Source of the DNA: Epiperipatus broadwayi
Taxonomy: Eukaryota; Onychophora; Udeonychophora; Euonychophora; Peripatidae
Assembly (NCBI GenBank): GCA_028023455.1
Contig: JAQFVV010006341.1
Location: 3,038,001 to 3,102,000, forward strand
DNA length: 64,000 nt
Reading direction: 5' to 3'
Shown: positions 43,549-57,257 of the stretch, piece by piece
Layout of the letters: each line of letters starts with the position of its first letter
Position numbering within the stretch: position 1 is the first letter of the stretch
The notes under the pieces: model-generated
What the model was told of the DNA's origin: nothing
The model's input: the letters and a program-made list of their open reading frames with translations, nothing else
The model's database searches: none
Position numbers and translations under genes: made by a program

Positions 43549-46500
43549 TGCATCCTCACTTCCGGATAATATATGGTATAAAATAAAATAGGTTCTATCT
43601 CAGTTAATAATTAATAAATAAAATATTCAGCATTAAAATTAAAATGTTTCACTAGCTCAAATTTACAATACGAATAAAGTTCAGTTTATAAAAATAAAAT
43701 TAAATAAATATTTAATATTTTCATGAGACTTGAAGTGAAAATACAGTCGACAAGATAGATTACATTGAGCCAATATCCTACAGGATACTATCTCAATGGC
43801 ATAAGAACACTATCCCCCTTTATTACTATTTCAAATAACAAACTCATAGTATTCTTATGACTTTAATAACTTCTACTCACTAAGATTAAACTAATAATTA
43901 AATCTTAATCTTCTATTTAATAATAATCTAGCTCAATAAAATAATCTCAGGTTCATAAAGTTTATTCTAAGTTAATTTAAAATACGGTAGTAAAATATGA
44001 GAAGGGATTTTATGTCATAATCTACTACCCTTAAACTAATAATAATAAATAATAATATTCTTCATGTAATGATATAATAAATACGTGGTAGCATTTTAAT
44101 AATCTGACAAACAAAATATGTGTGGCAACTGATAGCATATAATTTAACATAATATTGTGATAACTGATTTATGACCAATAAATAATGTAAGATTATGATT
44201 ATTTAATTATAATGAATACCAATAAAATATTTAAAATTCTTAAAATAATTATTTATCTTTTGTGCAAAATTATATATTTGTTTCAGTTATTATGCATATA
44301 TCGTGTTTTCATGCAGTGATGTGGAGAAATAAATAACTCTGACACAAAATTTTTTAAATAACAAAATTTAACAAAGTTTATTACTAACAATAAATAACTA
44401 AACAATTTATTTACATTATTTACAGTGGATATCCTTAACCCTTTTTATTTTACAGTTTGATCTACCTGGTTATAAAAAAATAATTTATATTTCAATTATA
44501 TTTTATTTAGATTTGGGACAAAATTAAAAAAAATGTTACTATTTGATTTTTCATCATTGTTAACTTATTACAAATAAATTTCTCTACTTTATCAGCAACA
44601 GCATTTTATCTCTAATATTATTAAACTATCTTATTTTAGAAAATTCATACTTAGAAAAACATTTCACAGGAAAACAAAATTTTATAATGAGTATGGACTT
44701 CTCAAAATATAAAAATTTCATCTTGCAAAGTCAAAGATGTTACACAAAATATCCAAAATTAAGTACTAGATTTTAAATATTTATCACACAATGTTTACTA
44801 ATCATAATATATTCTTCTTTAAGCCTTACTTTAGTATGATATAAGTTTAATCATTAATAGATTTCTGTTAATTAATAAACAAAATATACTATGCATATTG
44901 TTTACATAATCTACTTTGTACTATTGTATTTTAAAATAAAATATGCAATACTTATTTTTCTCTTAAAAAAAATAATACTAAAGCATTTAAAATTATTATC
45001 ACTTTTTAAAAATATCTTTGTTTAGATACTTTATTTAAAAAAAAAAATTATATTTCATTTCCGAAATAAAATTCAAAATATATTTTATGATTCTTTTCTT
45101 TCCCTAGGACACTTTGGATCTTCAATTTTAAGTTATAATATTCTGCTCCTTATAAGCAAATAAACTAATCTTATCCAAAAAAAAAAAACGATAGCATAAC
45201 CTTAGTTCTAAATTATTTATCATTTCTCTCAAACATATCTTACTAAACGATGCAGTTACATGAAATAAAGATAGCGAAAACAGATGCATAGGATTAAGGA
45301 AGAAAGCTAGAGTATTATTCTTAACATATCTCAAAATCATGGTACAGTGCGAAGAGGTAGGACATTTATCTGCCTAATATCTTCTAGTATAGGGACGATG
45401 TTAAAGCTATTTCTTCAGCTTTATTAGAACATCAAATATTTAAAGTAATATAAACACTGTCCAAATAAAATGTGTATCAGTCATAGGGCTATGTTAACTA
45501 TGCTGATAACCACATAAAGTCTAAATATTATTTCCATTCCTTATAACATCCTATTTTTTAAAAATACATCATCTTGGTTTCCTGTTCACTAAGTACTTCC
45601 AAGCCACTATCTCAACATTATTTCTCAAGATTTTTCTACATCTTACATCGATAAAATAACTGTCTGCATTTACAAAACAATAAATAAAATTCATTAATAG
45701 TTAAACAATCTAGCTGTTCCATAAGAAAAGTCTGTCCACTTCATCATTCTATATGTCTAATCATATACAATCTACTTAGACTATTTGAATATCCCATATC
45801 TTAAAATTTTTAAAAGAATCACATAATTATTTATTATGTTGGATTATATCACTAATAAAAAATAAAAATAAAAAAATTGTCGTATGCATATTTTCAAATC
45901 AATCCTATCTCATAATATTTAAAATGTTGTATAAAAATGCGTTACATATAATTAAAAAAACTTTTATACTTCATTCTTCCAATTTATGGATGATCTAAAG
46001 AAAACAAAAAGAAATATACATGATAAATTATCAATAGTTATTATTATTACCAATAACCTTTATCTAATCATCATGTTCAGTAGGCTTCCTTTGTCCACTT
46101 GAGCATTGCAGATATAAAAATTCACACCCATACACTTTATATTAAAATATTTTTTAGCTAAATTATTAGATTGTTATATTATAAGATTTTAATATTAACA
46201 AATTAATGTTTTTATGTTTTTCCTAATCTTATATAAAATTTTAGATTTAAATTAGGTTAACAAAATAAAAAGAATCAAAACTATAGTTACATATTTTTCT
46301 TGACGATAGTTCTGATAAGTCCAAAATGCTTATTATTTTCTCTAGTTTTTAAAAATGTTCTCCAAGCACGTTAAAGTTTAAATAAAAACAATTATTAACC
46401 CATTTAGTAACATTTTAGAAAATAATCCTTGGTTTTAGTATTTTTAGGACGATAATATTAATTAATCCCGTGAAGCTTCTTAATCTTCTCTACCAATATT

Positions 46501-48396
46501 CTCTGCGTATCCGATGCATCAATCCATCTAATTTAACTTTGAAAAATATTCGATAAAGTTTTAAGTACTATTTGTATTTCCATAGATCCATTTTTTTATT
46601 CATCTATGTGTTCACTTCTATCTCTGTTTCCTTCTTGATACATTTAAAACTTTCGTTTGGTATTTTTTTTTTTATAAATCTCTTTTAAAATCAAAACTTC
46701 AAATACTTTTGAACAAATCTTTTCCAAGTACATTTTAAATAATTCGAAGACCGGATATTTTAATATCAAAAAATGCTTCTATAATATAATCTCCTGGGTT
46801 CTTTCTTAAATTTTGCTCTCGAAAATATTTTTTAAAAATGTTACCTTTAGAAAGGATATAACATTTTATTCCTTTGAATATCATACTATATAAAATAATT
46901 CAGGCAATATATAATTGTCTTATTACCATTTAAAAATAAATCTTGGATCAGTCTATAAATAATACGTTTCCATACACTTTTTAGACTCCGTATAGTGTCC
47001 GTGCTGTGGTTTTTATGTACCAAAACAGTTCTTCGGTTAAATATTAATAAAGCTGTATCAATAAATATTTCAAATATTTTTACTGTATTACAATTTCTAT
47101 ACCTTTTATTTTGTAGTATATCCATTTTTTATTGCATAGCTTAGGTTAAACATTTAGATAAAATACGACTGGTAAGCAACTTTTTAAAAAATTAGAAAAT
47201 CATATTCAACGAAATTATTAAAATATTTTTAGTTTATACTCTCTTTTGCAAAATATATATTTTTAAAATTATCAATTAGTTTTTTTTTCAGATAAAGTTA
47301 TAATAAAATACTAAAAAAAATTGACTAAATAAAAGATTTTAAAAACACTATCTTTTGATAGTTATAATTTACCTCTCTCCGGTTTCAATACATTTTTAAT
47401 CTCCCGCTATAACTTAGTTACAACAATATTTATCGTCTGTAAGGATACTTATTCTTATTGGTCAATTCTTACACCAACTTGAAAACAAATTTACATGTTT
47501 TCAATTTATAGCAGAATTATATCTGAAAATAAAAATGATGACGTAATAAACCCAAATATTATTTAACGTATTAATTTTAAATAAATTATTATTTTATTAA
47601 AACTATTTAAACATTTAAAATAACTTTTAAAATAACCTTAAATAACCTATTTCATTTATCTATTTTTATTTAAATAAAATATTTAATTTTTATTATATCT
47701 GTATTCATCTTTATTACATTACTTAAACATTACATATGATAGTTAACTTTCTGTTTAATACTATTTACTTTTATGATAGGCAACAATTCTATCCAATTCT
47801 ATAATATAACTTTTAAAATATTTTAAACTTTGTTATTATTTCAAACCAGCGTGTGTGTGATAGTATACATTAAAGATCACGTGATTACTAACTTTGACAG
47901 ACGATTTTCAATCTATTTCTCTGCCTAGACTAATAAAATTGATACACTTATTATATTATATAAAATAATTATAAAAAATTTGGAAGAACAATTTAGAAAA
48001 TATAGAACTAGATATAATTTTCACCATCATAAAGTTTATTTTAAAAATATACTATATTAATTTTGACTATTTAAATATGATTACAAATTTAAACATAGCA
48101 TTTATTAACTATAAGTTTTAAACTATTAAAATCAGATTTTTAAATATACTTTTAATTATTTATAGCGGTGTTATTTAATATGGCCAGCTTTTACAACCAT
48201 ATGAAACAATATTTTAAGCTTTATATAACTATTTTTAAATGATTTTATATACTACGTATTCTCTTTAGCTTCAAATTGTACTTTAAAGATATAATTGACT
48301 TAATATAATTAATGTATTAAAAGAACATATTCTAAATTTAAAATTTTTTAGTAATTGACTGTTATAAACTATTACTGACCTATAGAAAAGGGCACA
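43549..48396. mobile_element. Element C2: diverged second copy of the C family, 4.8 kb
   Basis: Anchors shared in order with C1: the start TGCATCCTCACTTCC (C1 TGTACCCTCACTTCC), CAATATCCTACAGGATACTA near 43775 with CTCAATGGCATAAGAACACTATCC, a GACACAAAATTTT...AACAAAATTTAACAAA segment near 44340, TATGGCCAGCTTTTACAACC near 48180, and AAATTTAAAATTTTTTAG followed by GACCTATAGAAAAGGGCACA at the right end. It is 437 bases longer than C1. Like C1 it has no recognisable protein on either strand. Its surroundings are not a gypsy B LTR, so this is an independent insertion. No clear target duplication. Confidence 0.75.
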
Positions 48397-51060
48397 ATAT
48401 ATATGCGTTAATTGTGGATATTTTGCTCATGATATCAGTTTCCTTATCATTCACCTCATAATGATGGAACAAACATTGAACTAAGGGGGATAAAATATAA
48501 TGGGAGAAAATGTTTTTTTTTTTTAAAATTTACTGCTTATGTTTAGTATTGTAATATACTGTTTGTAATGTGTTATCAGGGATTTTTTTATTATTGTGGT
48601 ATGAAAATATATTTAGTTAAGGACAAATAGATGTATAAAGATATATACATTTATTATATCACACACACACACATATATATTATTTTCCCAGTTGAGGGGA
48701 AATATAATATTAAATATTGTTTATCTAGACAGAGAGAGACAGATTCATCTCTTGCACTTTTAAAATAGATTTTAATTTTTATTGAAGGGTAAACAAACAG
48801 ACAAACTTTTCAAAAGTATAGTATAATGACACAATTGCTTTATTATATAAAATGTTTGATATAAGCACTTTGCATTTATCAAATTTTGCCTATGAGTTAA
48901 CATGTCCACTTTAAATATAAAATGTAGGCTAATCTTCATTGTCTACATGTGTATTGCTTGTTATAACAAAAGTATTATTATGCTTTAAAAATAATTAATA
49001 GTCTTTGACTTACATGTTGGTTTGTTTAATGCACTATTAGTTTCTACATTGTGAAATGGAATATTTATGTTTCCACTTTTATTGTTAAAATTATGTTATC
49101 TTGCTATTGCATTGATAAGGATTCGTGATAGCTTTCATCTGATAAGTATGTGCCACATATAATGGCATCAAAGATAGTATCATTGATTTTGTGCATGGGC
49201 AGATGGAGTACTCTCTCCCATTGCTAATTCCATGAGAGGATTGTATTGTCGAGGCTGATAAATAGTTATTGCTTAGTTAGCATAGTTAATCCCAAGAGAT
49301 GATTATATCCATGGCCTGTATTCTATTTCCCTGTGATGAGACAATGTCTACACATTGGTACCTAGGAAAAAAAAGGTATTGGAATTGGCCATATTATTGT
49401 ACAACTATCATGTTATTTTGTAGAGTCTCCCTTTATTGTTTAATCCCTCATGATGTTATGTAGTTAGTTTTTCATCGTGTATGGTGATGTTTTTTTATTT
49501 TAAAATTAAATATCAAGGATAAGATAAAGTTAGATTCAGGGACACTGGTTTATCTATAGTGTTTGCCTAATTGGAATAGTGTCTTTATGATGTTGTAGGA
49601 TCTTCATCAGTTTATAAACAAACCAACCAAAACTTACTAGTGATTGTAAAACTTCTGTATGGAAGAGCAAGAGATGCACATGTACAATGTTGATTTATTT
49701 TCATCAAGCAGTGATTCACTGACAGATTGGTAAGATAGGTTAATGATTTAGAATATGTTGTGGACATAGGCAAGGGTTTGATGTCATGTATGCATTTGAT
49801 ATCTGATGTCAGTCCCCACCTTAATACAATAAATTTCTTCATATTAAATAATACTAATTGTTAATTGTGCTGCATATTATAATTGTCCTTATCATATTCT
49901 GATAAATAAAATAGCTATAGTGTAATACACTACTTTATAACTTTGAGTTTGAGATTTAAAATTTGCACATATCCCAAAGATTTAAATACATTTTTGTTTT
50001 ATAATATGAGTGCTAATTTAGTTTAAATAGAGTTTACCCTTCCTATTCTATAAGATAAAATAATAGAAACATAGCCAATAATGATAGTGATAATATGAAT
50101 ATCATTGTACTAGTTTATCTTATATACTATGTGTGTAGTCAATGGGATATAATTATTCTCTATACCTGATTTTATATAATGTCTCTGTCCTATTTCAGAC
50201 AATGTGTCTGAAATAAATTTGTAAATAGTGTAAATAAATCTTGTTGTGTTATAAATTTATTTAGTTGTCTGTAGTCTTATTGCTAATCACCATACACATT
50301 ATTATTGTTATTCTTATGAATATATCATCTGATTATATTGAAATCATCATCCATCAATATAGTATATTTAACTATATGTTAGTATACCAGAATAATTTTG
50401 TTAAGCCCTATAGTTTAGGAGTACATCTAAGGCATCATCACTCATTATTTTGAAGGGTATATTAAAAGATAAACACTTAATGTGATTTAATCAGTTTATT
50501 TGAACCCGCAGATCTAACATTCACCGATCTTGATCACATTGTTCATGATTATTTGAGAAAAGGAAGTTGGGAAGTTATTGTGCTTAGTTATTAAAAAGTT
50601 ATTCATATTTCTTGAACCTTAAACTTTATAATAGTTATGGAGTTTATAGTTTTTTTGAAATTGCTAAATATGGTTTGCTAATTCAATTTTGTATTAAGAG
50701 CTGTTTTGTGTGTTATATTTGGATAGTGGCAAAATCCCTCTCATTGACCCAAATATATCTTGTATAACAATATTTAAGTTGTTTGAATCCTAAGAAGAAT
50801 AGGTTATTAATTTGCAATGTAGAGTTTGAATTAGTGGTAATTTTTATTTCTACAGTTATTTATTGTAGTTGCATTTGAGTTATGTTATATTCACTGTTTT
50901 ATGAAAATCAACCAAACTTTAAGGTGTAAATTGCCTTTTTTGTCTTAAAATATATATTTTGTTTTAATTTGATAGTAAATATTCTGGTTTGGTTAAGCTT
51001 GGAATCCATATTTTATTTTAGTTTATCTTGCTATCCTTTAAAACAATATCAGTTTATAGT
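48397..51060. other. AT-rich sequence, no gene seen
   Basis: Contains an (AC)n-(AT)n run at about 48659-48680. A few 60-80 codon frames (49612-49842 on the - strand, 50265-50453 on the + strand) show no family resemblance. Confidence 0.4.
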
Positions 51061-51420
51061 TCTGGATATCATCTTTCATCATCATCATCATTCTCATCTG
51101 TCATTTCAGTCTTCCTTTATTTCTTCATTCTTACTTCATCTTAATTCATTATAATTAGTTCACCATTCACGAGCTCTTATTCTATTACTGTCTTAATCAT
51201 TCTTTTATTTATTTATTCTCATTTGACCTTAATTCTGTTATCATCTTAATCATTTATTAACTCTTATTCTATCATCATCTTAATCATTCATTATTCTCAT
51301 ACATCTTTCTTTTCTCTTCATTCTTCGACTCATTTCATTTTATTATTTAATTATTACTTATTTTCATCATCCATTTAGTCACCCACATCTGAATTTACTT
51401 ATTATTTAATTCATAATTTT
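51061..51420. repeat. Pyrimidine-rich diverged tandem repeat
   Basis: Phrases of the form TTATTCTAT(T/C)A(C/T)-TCTTAATCATT recur near 51175, 51230 and 51265, embedded in CATCATCATT-type simple sequence. Unit length is about 40-55 bases; the copies are too diverged for an exact count. Confidence 0.55.
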
Positions 51421-53802
51421 AAGTTCATATCCATTCCATAGACTAATTATTATTTATTTATTGATTTGACGAATATTAAATTTATTTCATAACATTTTGT
51501 TTGTGGATTTTAAAGGTAGTTTGACCAGAAGTTATTATCTTCATAATCACCTTGTAATCTTCTTTAGATTTATAATTTCATGCTAGCTTAGTTCAATAAA
51601 AAAATCATCTCTTTAGTTTAACATTTCTTTTTATGCTTATATTCTTGATTATTCGGGTAAGGGAAGACAAAGGTGGATTTAGTGCCTAAAACGTGGAGCT
51701 TGATTAGTTACAATTGCTAGTCATTCTAAGGGAAGGTTACAATATATATATATATTGAAACAGTAAGATTCATATTCAAATCTTAAGTTTCACCTTTTTT
51801 TTATCATCTCTCACTCACCGCTCTATCCTACCCAAATTTAAACTTTTGATATCGAGTTGTGTGTATAGCAATTTTAAAAATGTATAGATATATGTAGAAT
51901 TCACCATAAACATGCACACATTTCGATATCAAATTTAAGGCAATAAATAAAGATAAATAATATAATTTAGATTTCTTCTTTTAGTTATATAAAAATATAT
52001 AATTTTAACCATTTATTTTGAATTGTAAAATTCGTTATTTATTGCTTTGTTTAAATTTCATTTAGTAATAATTTTAGAAATAGATTGTAATATTTAATTA
52101 AAAGTAAAAATAATCACATGTTCCCTTTTATATTTGAAATTTTAAAAGCAATGGTCGTGAGAGATAATAGATTAATTAAAAAGAAAAAAATTCCCTAAAA
52201 TGTAATTATAAAATAAAAATATAAATGTAAACAATAGAAAGGCAGCTTTCTCTATAATTAAACTTAACAAAAATGCATTGATTATCCTAAGGGCAGATTA
52301 AGTGGAATCCAAAAATAAACTTTAACAAAAATGTAAAAGATAAGATCTAAGAAAGGAGGCCATTTTAGACTTTCTAGAAACTTTGAGTTGAACTTTAACT
52401 TTGCTCTCGATTAGAGAGTCTCCAAAGATATATATTGTTTTATGTGCCACAGTACGCGTGAGTAGAAAGCGCCAAAGACTATTCTCCCCAGAGATGCTCA
52501 ATTGTCTGCCGAGAACCTACGCCCGTGCCTTCCATAAAACCAACCAAAGATCTGCTGTCAAACAATTAGAAAGCTACTGCTGCCATTCAAATACCTAAAT
52601 CACCTAAATACTGGAAAGAACTGCTAATGCTAGAATCATGAACAATTTGCTCCTGACCACTGAATCGGAAAACTTCTCATAAAACAGGTACCTGTATCCA
52701 AATTCTCTAGAGTACTCTACTAATATCCCGCTATAGCTCATTCATTCTTCATATAACTTATAAACTATAAACTGTAAAATTCTCTTTTGTAATACTATAA
52801 ATTTAATAATTAATCTGTAAATTTCTTTAATAATCTAGCCTGCCTAACTCTATCTTTCTTGGGTATGTATTTCTAAAATCTACATTTTATTATATAATTA
52901 TCACATGCTCATAATTTTCTAAGTATAAATCTATGATTGCTTGAAACAGTGGATGCATGTCAAATCTTCATTAATGTTTACCTCCATAAATTATTTAATA
53001 TTTTCATATAAATCGACACGCATTCAATGCTTCATTTAGTGTAATGCAGGGGTCTACTGCTTAGCAAATGGCTGACATATTGGTTATAATACTCAGCCAG
53101 TTTACCTATTGTCTTTATATTTTATTAAATTTTAATTAATAATTCCATAAAATTGCATTTCTTTGAGAGTCGCAAACGTTCTTTATTAAATATTGATAAT
53201 GTAGGGCCGAGTTATAAAATATATTTAAATCTTAACAGAATCATCTATACATTATACATGTGTTACGTTTTAGAGACGCGATGACCTATTATAAGCCTTG
53301 GATGCTCCAGATTCTTTAGGATTTAAAATAATCCCAGTCATTCTACAAAAGCTGACAAATGAATGTCCCATAGGACTTGATGACCATCATGCAGCCTGGA
53401 AGCAATCGTGGCATGAACCACTTGACCCTGGTTATGCTTATGTGACACCTTATCTCTTTGGGCCTACGGCAAATGCCAGCCCGTTGTTCTAAACTCATCC
53501 ATGGCTTCACAGTTTTAATATACTGCCATTCCATATCGCCTTTCTAGACGTAATGTGTTTCTTTTTATTAACTTTATTATTCAATGTATAACACCGTCTC
53601 TGCATTAGTGGCATAACTCACTCTCAAATAAATGTCTGTCCATTGTAATTTTATAAATATCTTATTTAATTAAATAAATATATGTCCGCCACTACTATTA
53701 TGAATCCTAATTTAGACTCTTGCATTGCAAAGGTATAAATCCCCGAAGGCATGCTCTTGAAATACTTGCTTGAGAATTTTAGGTAGCTAGATTACGTCAT
53801 CA
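51421..53802. other. Unassigned region, some locally GC-richer blocks
   Basis: No gene recognised. Blocks near 52430-52560 and 53290-53490 have near-balanced base composition and open frames of about 60 codons on one or both strands, without family resemblance. They could be LTR or transposon parts. GGTTACAATATATATATATA at 51735 and TGTTACAATATATATATAGT at 54363 may be related edges of one 2.6-kb block. Confidence 0.35.
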
Positions 53803-54030
53803 AATAAATGTATTTCTCTTTGTAAACATAACAGTATTGGAAAATACCGCTACTGAAATCTTAAATATAAAGTATTATTGGTTAAATGATTTCACATAAA
53901 ATGTTTCTAAATAAATAAATGTATTTCTTTAATATATAACAGTATCGGAAAATTCTGCTACTGAGATTTAAATCTTGCCAAATATTATTAGTTTTACCGT
54001 TAAATGATATAATGTTTTAATAAATAATTT
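53803..54030. repeat. Tandem repeat, about 112 bp x 2
   Basis: Unit 1 begins ATAAATGTATTTCTCTTTGT and has ACAGTATTGGAAAATACCGC and GGTTAAATGATTTCAC. Unit 2 begins ATAAATGTATTTCTTTAATA and has ACAGTATCGGAAAATTCTGC and CGTTAAATGATATAATG. Diverged by roughly a fifth. Upstream, GGTATAAATCCCC near 53730-53745 resembles a TATA box. Confidence 0.8.
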
Positions 54031-56726
54031 CAAACTATACGTCTGCCGTTCCACATTTATTTATTCGACACCCATTCAATCTAATATCTCCTCGATTCTG
54101 TAAATGTAAATGTTTAATATTAGTGTTATTATTGACTAACTCGAAAATAAAATCATGAATCTCTTGCATATCCCTGACCACCGTGCCTAAAGAAGTATTT
54201 ACTAATGTAGCATGAGCTGCGTTGTTTCGTAGATTGTATTGTGGAACCGATAAACTATGTTCGAACTCAGTACTATGGGTGGCTTCGCTACCTAGATGGT
54301 GCTGCAGTTCTGTGTGGTGGTCGAATTCTGCACTATGTTAACGAATGACACATTTCTGACTGTTACAATATATATATAGTAACCTCTACAATCTTCACCT
54401 ACATCACTTCATGCACAAATAAATACTCAGGCGCCAATTCTATACAAGATAGAATACATTTATACTTTATGTTGCATCTCTACTTATGGATATGACTCTT
54501 ATTATACGATTAATCTACAGCTTAGCTCAGTTGGGGATTATAAAGTATCGTGGTCATCTAAAATGCAAATGGGGATGAGTGAAGTATTTATAAACAATAA
54601 TTATAATGTTTATTTAGTTATATTATAAGCACTTGTTTAAGTTATCAAAAGAAAACAATTTGTGGATTAAATCAAGAATCATGACATGTTCAATTCTCTC
54701 ACCATCCAAGTACATGCTAGACCAATCATGCCACTCATCTAATATATTTTGGGATCACTGTAACAATAATCAAGTCTACTGGCATTTAATTTAGATTTCA
54801 CAGCTATATCAATGTTTATTAAAATGAAAAAATAATCTCAGAGCTCTGTTATATGAATAATAAAAACTATTGTGAAACTGATAATTATTACAATAAAATA
54901 AAGTATAGGCAATGATAAGGATTGGTACATTTTTATCTCCCATCACTATCTATTTTAAACAAGGTAAAATCTATATCTTGGCATTATGCAATGTTTTGGA
55001 TCAATTCATTCAGTATTATTTAAATAAATGACATATACTATTAAACTGATAGATAATGCAGGTTTAAATAAGATATAATCTATTCTTGGCATTTTACAAT
55101 GTTTAGATCAATTAATTCAGTGTTATCGAGATAGATTGCATATATTATTAAACTGATAAATATTATAATTATAGTATGTTGAACATATATATGTATGTGT
55201 GGAAATGGTCAATCAAACTTACATGATAAAATAATTAAGAGGGAATCTTACTTCAACAAACATTTATTACAAGACACATTCTTTTGCAAACACATTGATG
55301 ATGATTTAACAGTAATTTCACATTAATTATAAACTTGACTAAATAACATTTAAATAAAATAAAATAACACTTAATATTTGGAGGCTCTTCCTCTTGTCTG
55401 TTATTACAATAATATTTATAACTTCATTTGTTAAATTATTATCAATACAAAATAATTCTATTAATTCACATACCAATGTTTATATCATCTATTCCCATCC
55501 TGTGCTCTCAATGAACCAAGAAAACGATATCAGATAATCAATGTCATTTAAATTATTTCCCTATGCCTACAAATCTAGATTTACTATATGAGATTAAGTA
55601 ATAATTTTATTAAAACTAGCCTTAAATAAAGTAAAAATTTGTAATATAATATTACATTCATACTGTAGGGTGATATGATTGGACAAGCTACTTAAACTTA
55701 CAATTCCAGCGATGGTCTCCTTCTATATCTCTAGGTTTATCATATCTCTGAATGCGTGCGCATTTATAAAGTCACAGCCACAATGCATTTTATTGAATAT
55801 ATTTTCCATAGGTTGACTTGCGGAATGAATAAACTTCACAATACGGATGGTACAATGAGCTAATCACCAAATTATAAATCCAACTTCAAGCATATTACAG
55901 AATGACTAAAATATTCATCTGAAATAACTAACATATATACATGACAATAAATACGTGGAGTGAAGAGGGAGAGCAAAATAATATCAAATAAATATTTACA
56001 TACATGCGAGTGGGGGTTAAGAACAACTCTAAACATCAACTTAATTCTTCAACATAGTAGCTATCAACTCTTCTAACACAAATGGTGCAGAACTCAGCTG
56101 ACTTATCCTGAATAAATGGGGCATCTATCACTTCCCTTTAAGAAATATAATTATTGTATCGCAGACTATCAAATAAGGAAATATACTACCACTCATGACC
56201 CAATAGATAAGTAACGAGCATTAATCAATCCGAATAGCATGATCATCCTCTAAATCACCTCTCCATTTAAAAGGCATCTAACACACTTCATATAAGACAA
56301 ATTGATAACAGATAAACTCTTAAATTTTCACAATCTTTAGCCATAGCAACCGATAAGAAACAAATAAGCATAAATTTAACTCTTATACAATAGCTTCTGA
56401 TAGCGAGCATACACGTGAGTATATGAAATATTTTTGAAATCACATCAGACAATATTCGCATTAATTAAATTATGAATGAATCTATGAAAAATTATGAACA
56501 TTGAATTTCAAATTAATGTAAATACTATCCCATAAGTCTGACCATTCATAGCATAAATGTTTTCATGTATCTAATTACTATTACCCACTAATGAATGATG
56601 ATAAAGCATGGAATTTGCACCAATAATATGAGCAAGGGAATATATAATATTTTACATAATACAACAAAAAGAAAAATATTACCCATTTCATATAACTTAT
56701 ATCAAAATCTCCAAGACATTCTAGAG
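54031..56726. other. AT-rich sequence, no gene seen
   Basis: Near 55060 and 55125 there are paired phrases (AAATCTATATCTTGGCATTATGCAATGTTTTGGATCAATTCATTCAG and CTATTCTTGGCATTTTACAATGTTTAGATCAATTAATTCAG) from a tandem duplication of about 120 bases starting at about 54960. No gene. Confidence 0.4.
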
Positions 56727-57249
56727 CAATGTTCTTCAACCTTGGTCCGCAGCCCGGTACTGGGCCGCGGAACTTTTCTGCAGGTCCGCATGCTAGATGG
56801 GCAGTAAAAAGTTTGTAATAATAAATAATAAGAGTTTAAACTTTTAATTAATATAGCCAATTTTTATTTATTTTTTCATCTCATTTTTACCCAATTAAAA
56901 AAAAAAGAAAACAGAACTAAAACAAAATCTAATCAATCATTCATAAATTAATATGTTTTTCTAGTTATCACAGATGTTTAGGGGGGGGGTAGCATTAAAT
57001 TTTTTATTACTTTTCTAAAAAAATTAGAAAATAAGTTTATTATTATAAAAACTCCATATATATATAAAACTTTATCTTATATATTTAACATTGTTGTTTT
57101 GATCAGTTATAACAATTATGCTTATCTTTAAGAAAATTTATATATAGACTTCTGCCGGTCTGCAAAATCTTATCCTTATTTTTGCTGGTCCGTGAAACCT
57201 TGTCCTTATTTTTAGTGGTCCTCAGGTGTGAAAAGGTTGAAGACCACTG
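56727..57249. mobile_element. Non-autonomous hAT element with 8-bp target duplication
   Basis: The ends are CAATGTTCTTCAACCTTGGT on the left and AGGTTGAAGACCACTG on the right. These are inverted and of the CAGTGGTTCTCAACC type known from hAT elements. The next bases are GC-rich (GTCCGCAGCCCGG... and ...CTGGTCCGTGAAACC), again a familiar hAT pattern. The flanks TTCTAGAG (56719-56726) and TTCTAGAA (57250-57257) match at 7 of 8 positions, the length hAT elements duplicate. The 523-base interior is AT-rich with no transposase. It was presumably moved by a hAT transposase from elsewhere in the genome. The transposase remnant at 1-1560 is the same superfamily, but a link is not shown. Confidence 0.9.
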
Positions 57250-57257
57250 TTCTAGAA

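Noticed and set aside
52401-52598. 65-codon + strand frame (RVSRKRQRLFSPEML...)
   Set aside because: Composition is protein-like, but no family could be named with confidence and nothing around it supports a gene.
53298-53534. Overlapping frames of about 60 codons on both strands
   Set aside because: Open frames on both strands reflect the locally balanced base composition. Neither shows a family motif, so they are described only as part of an unassigned block.
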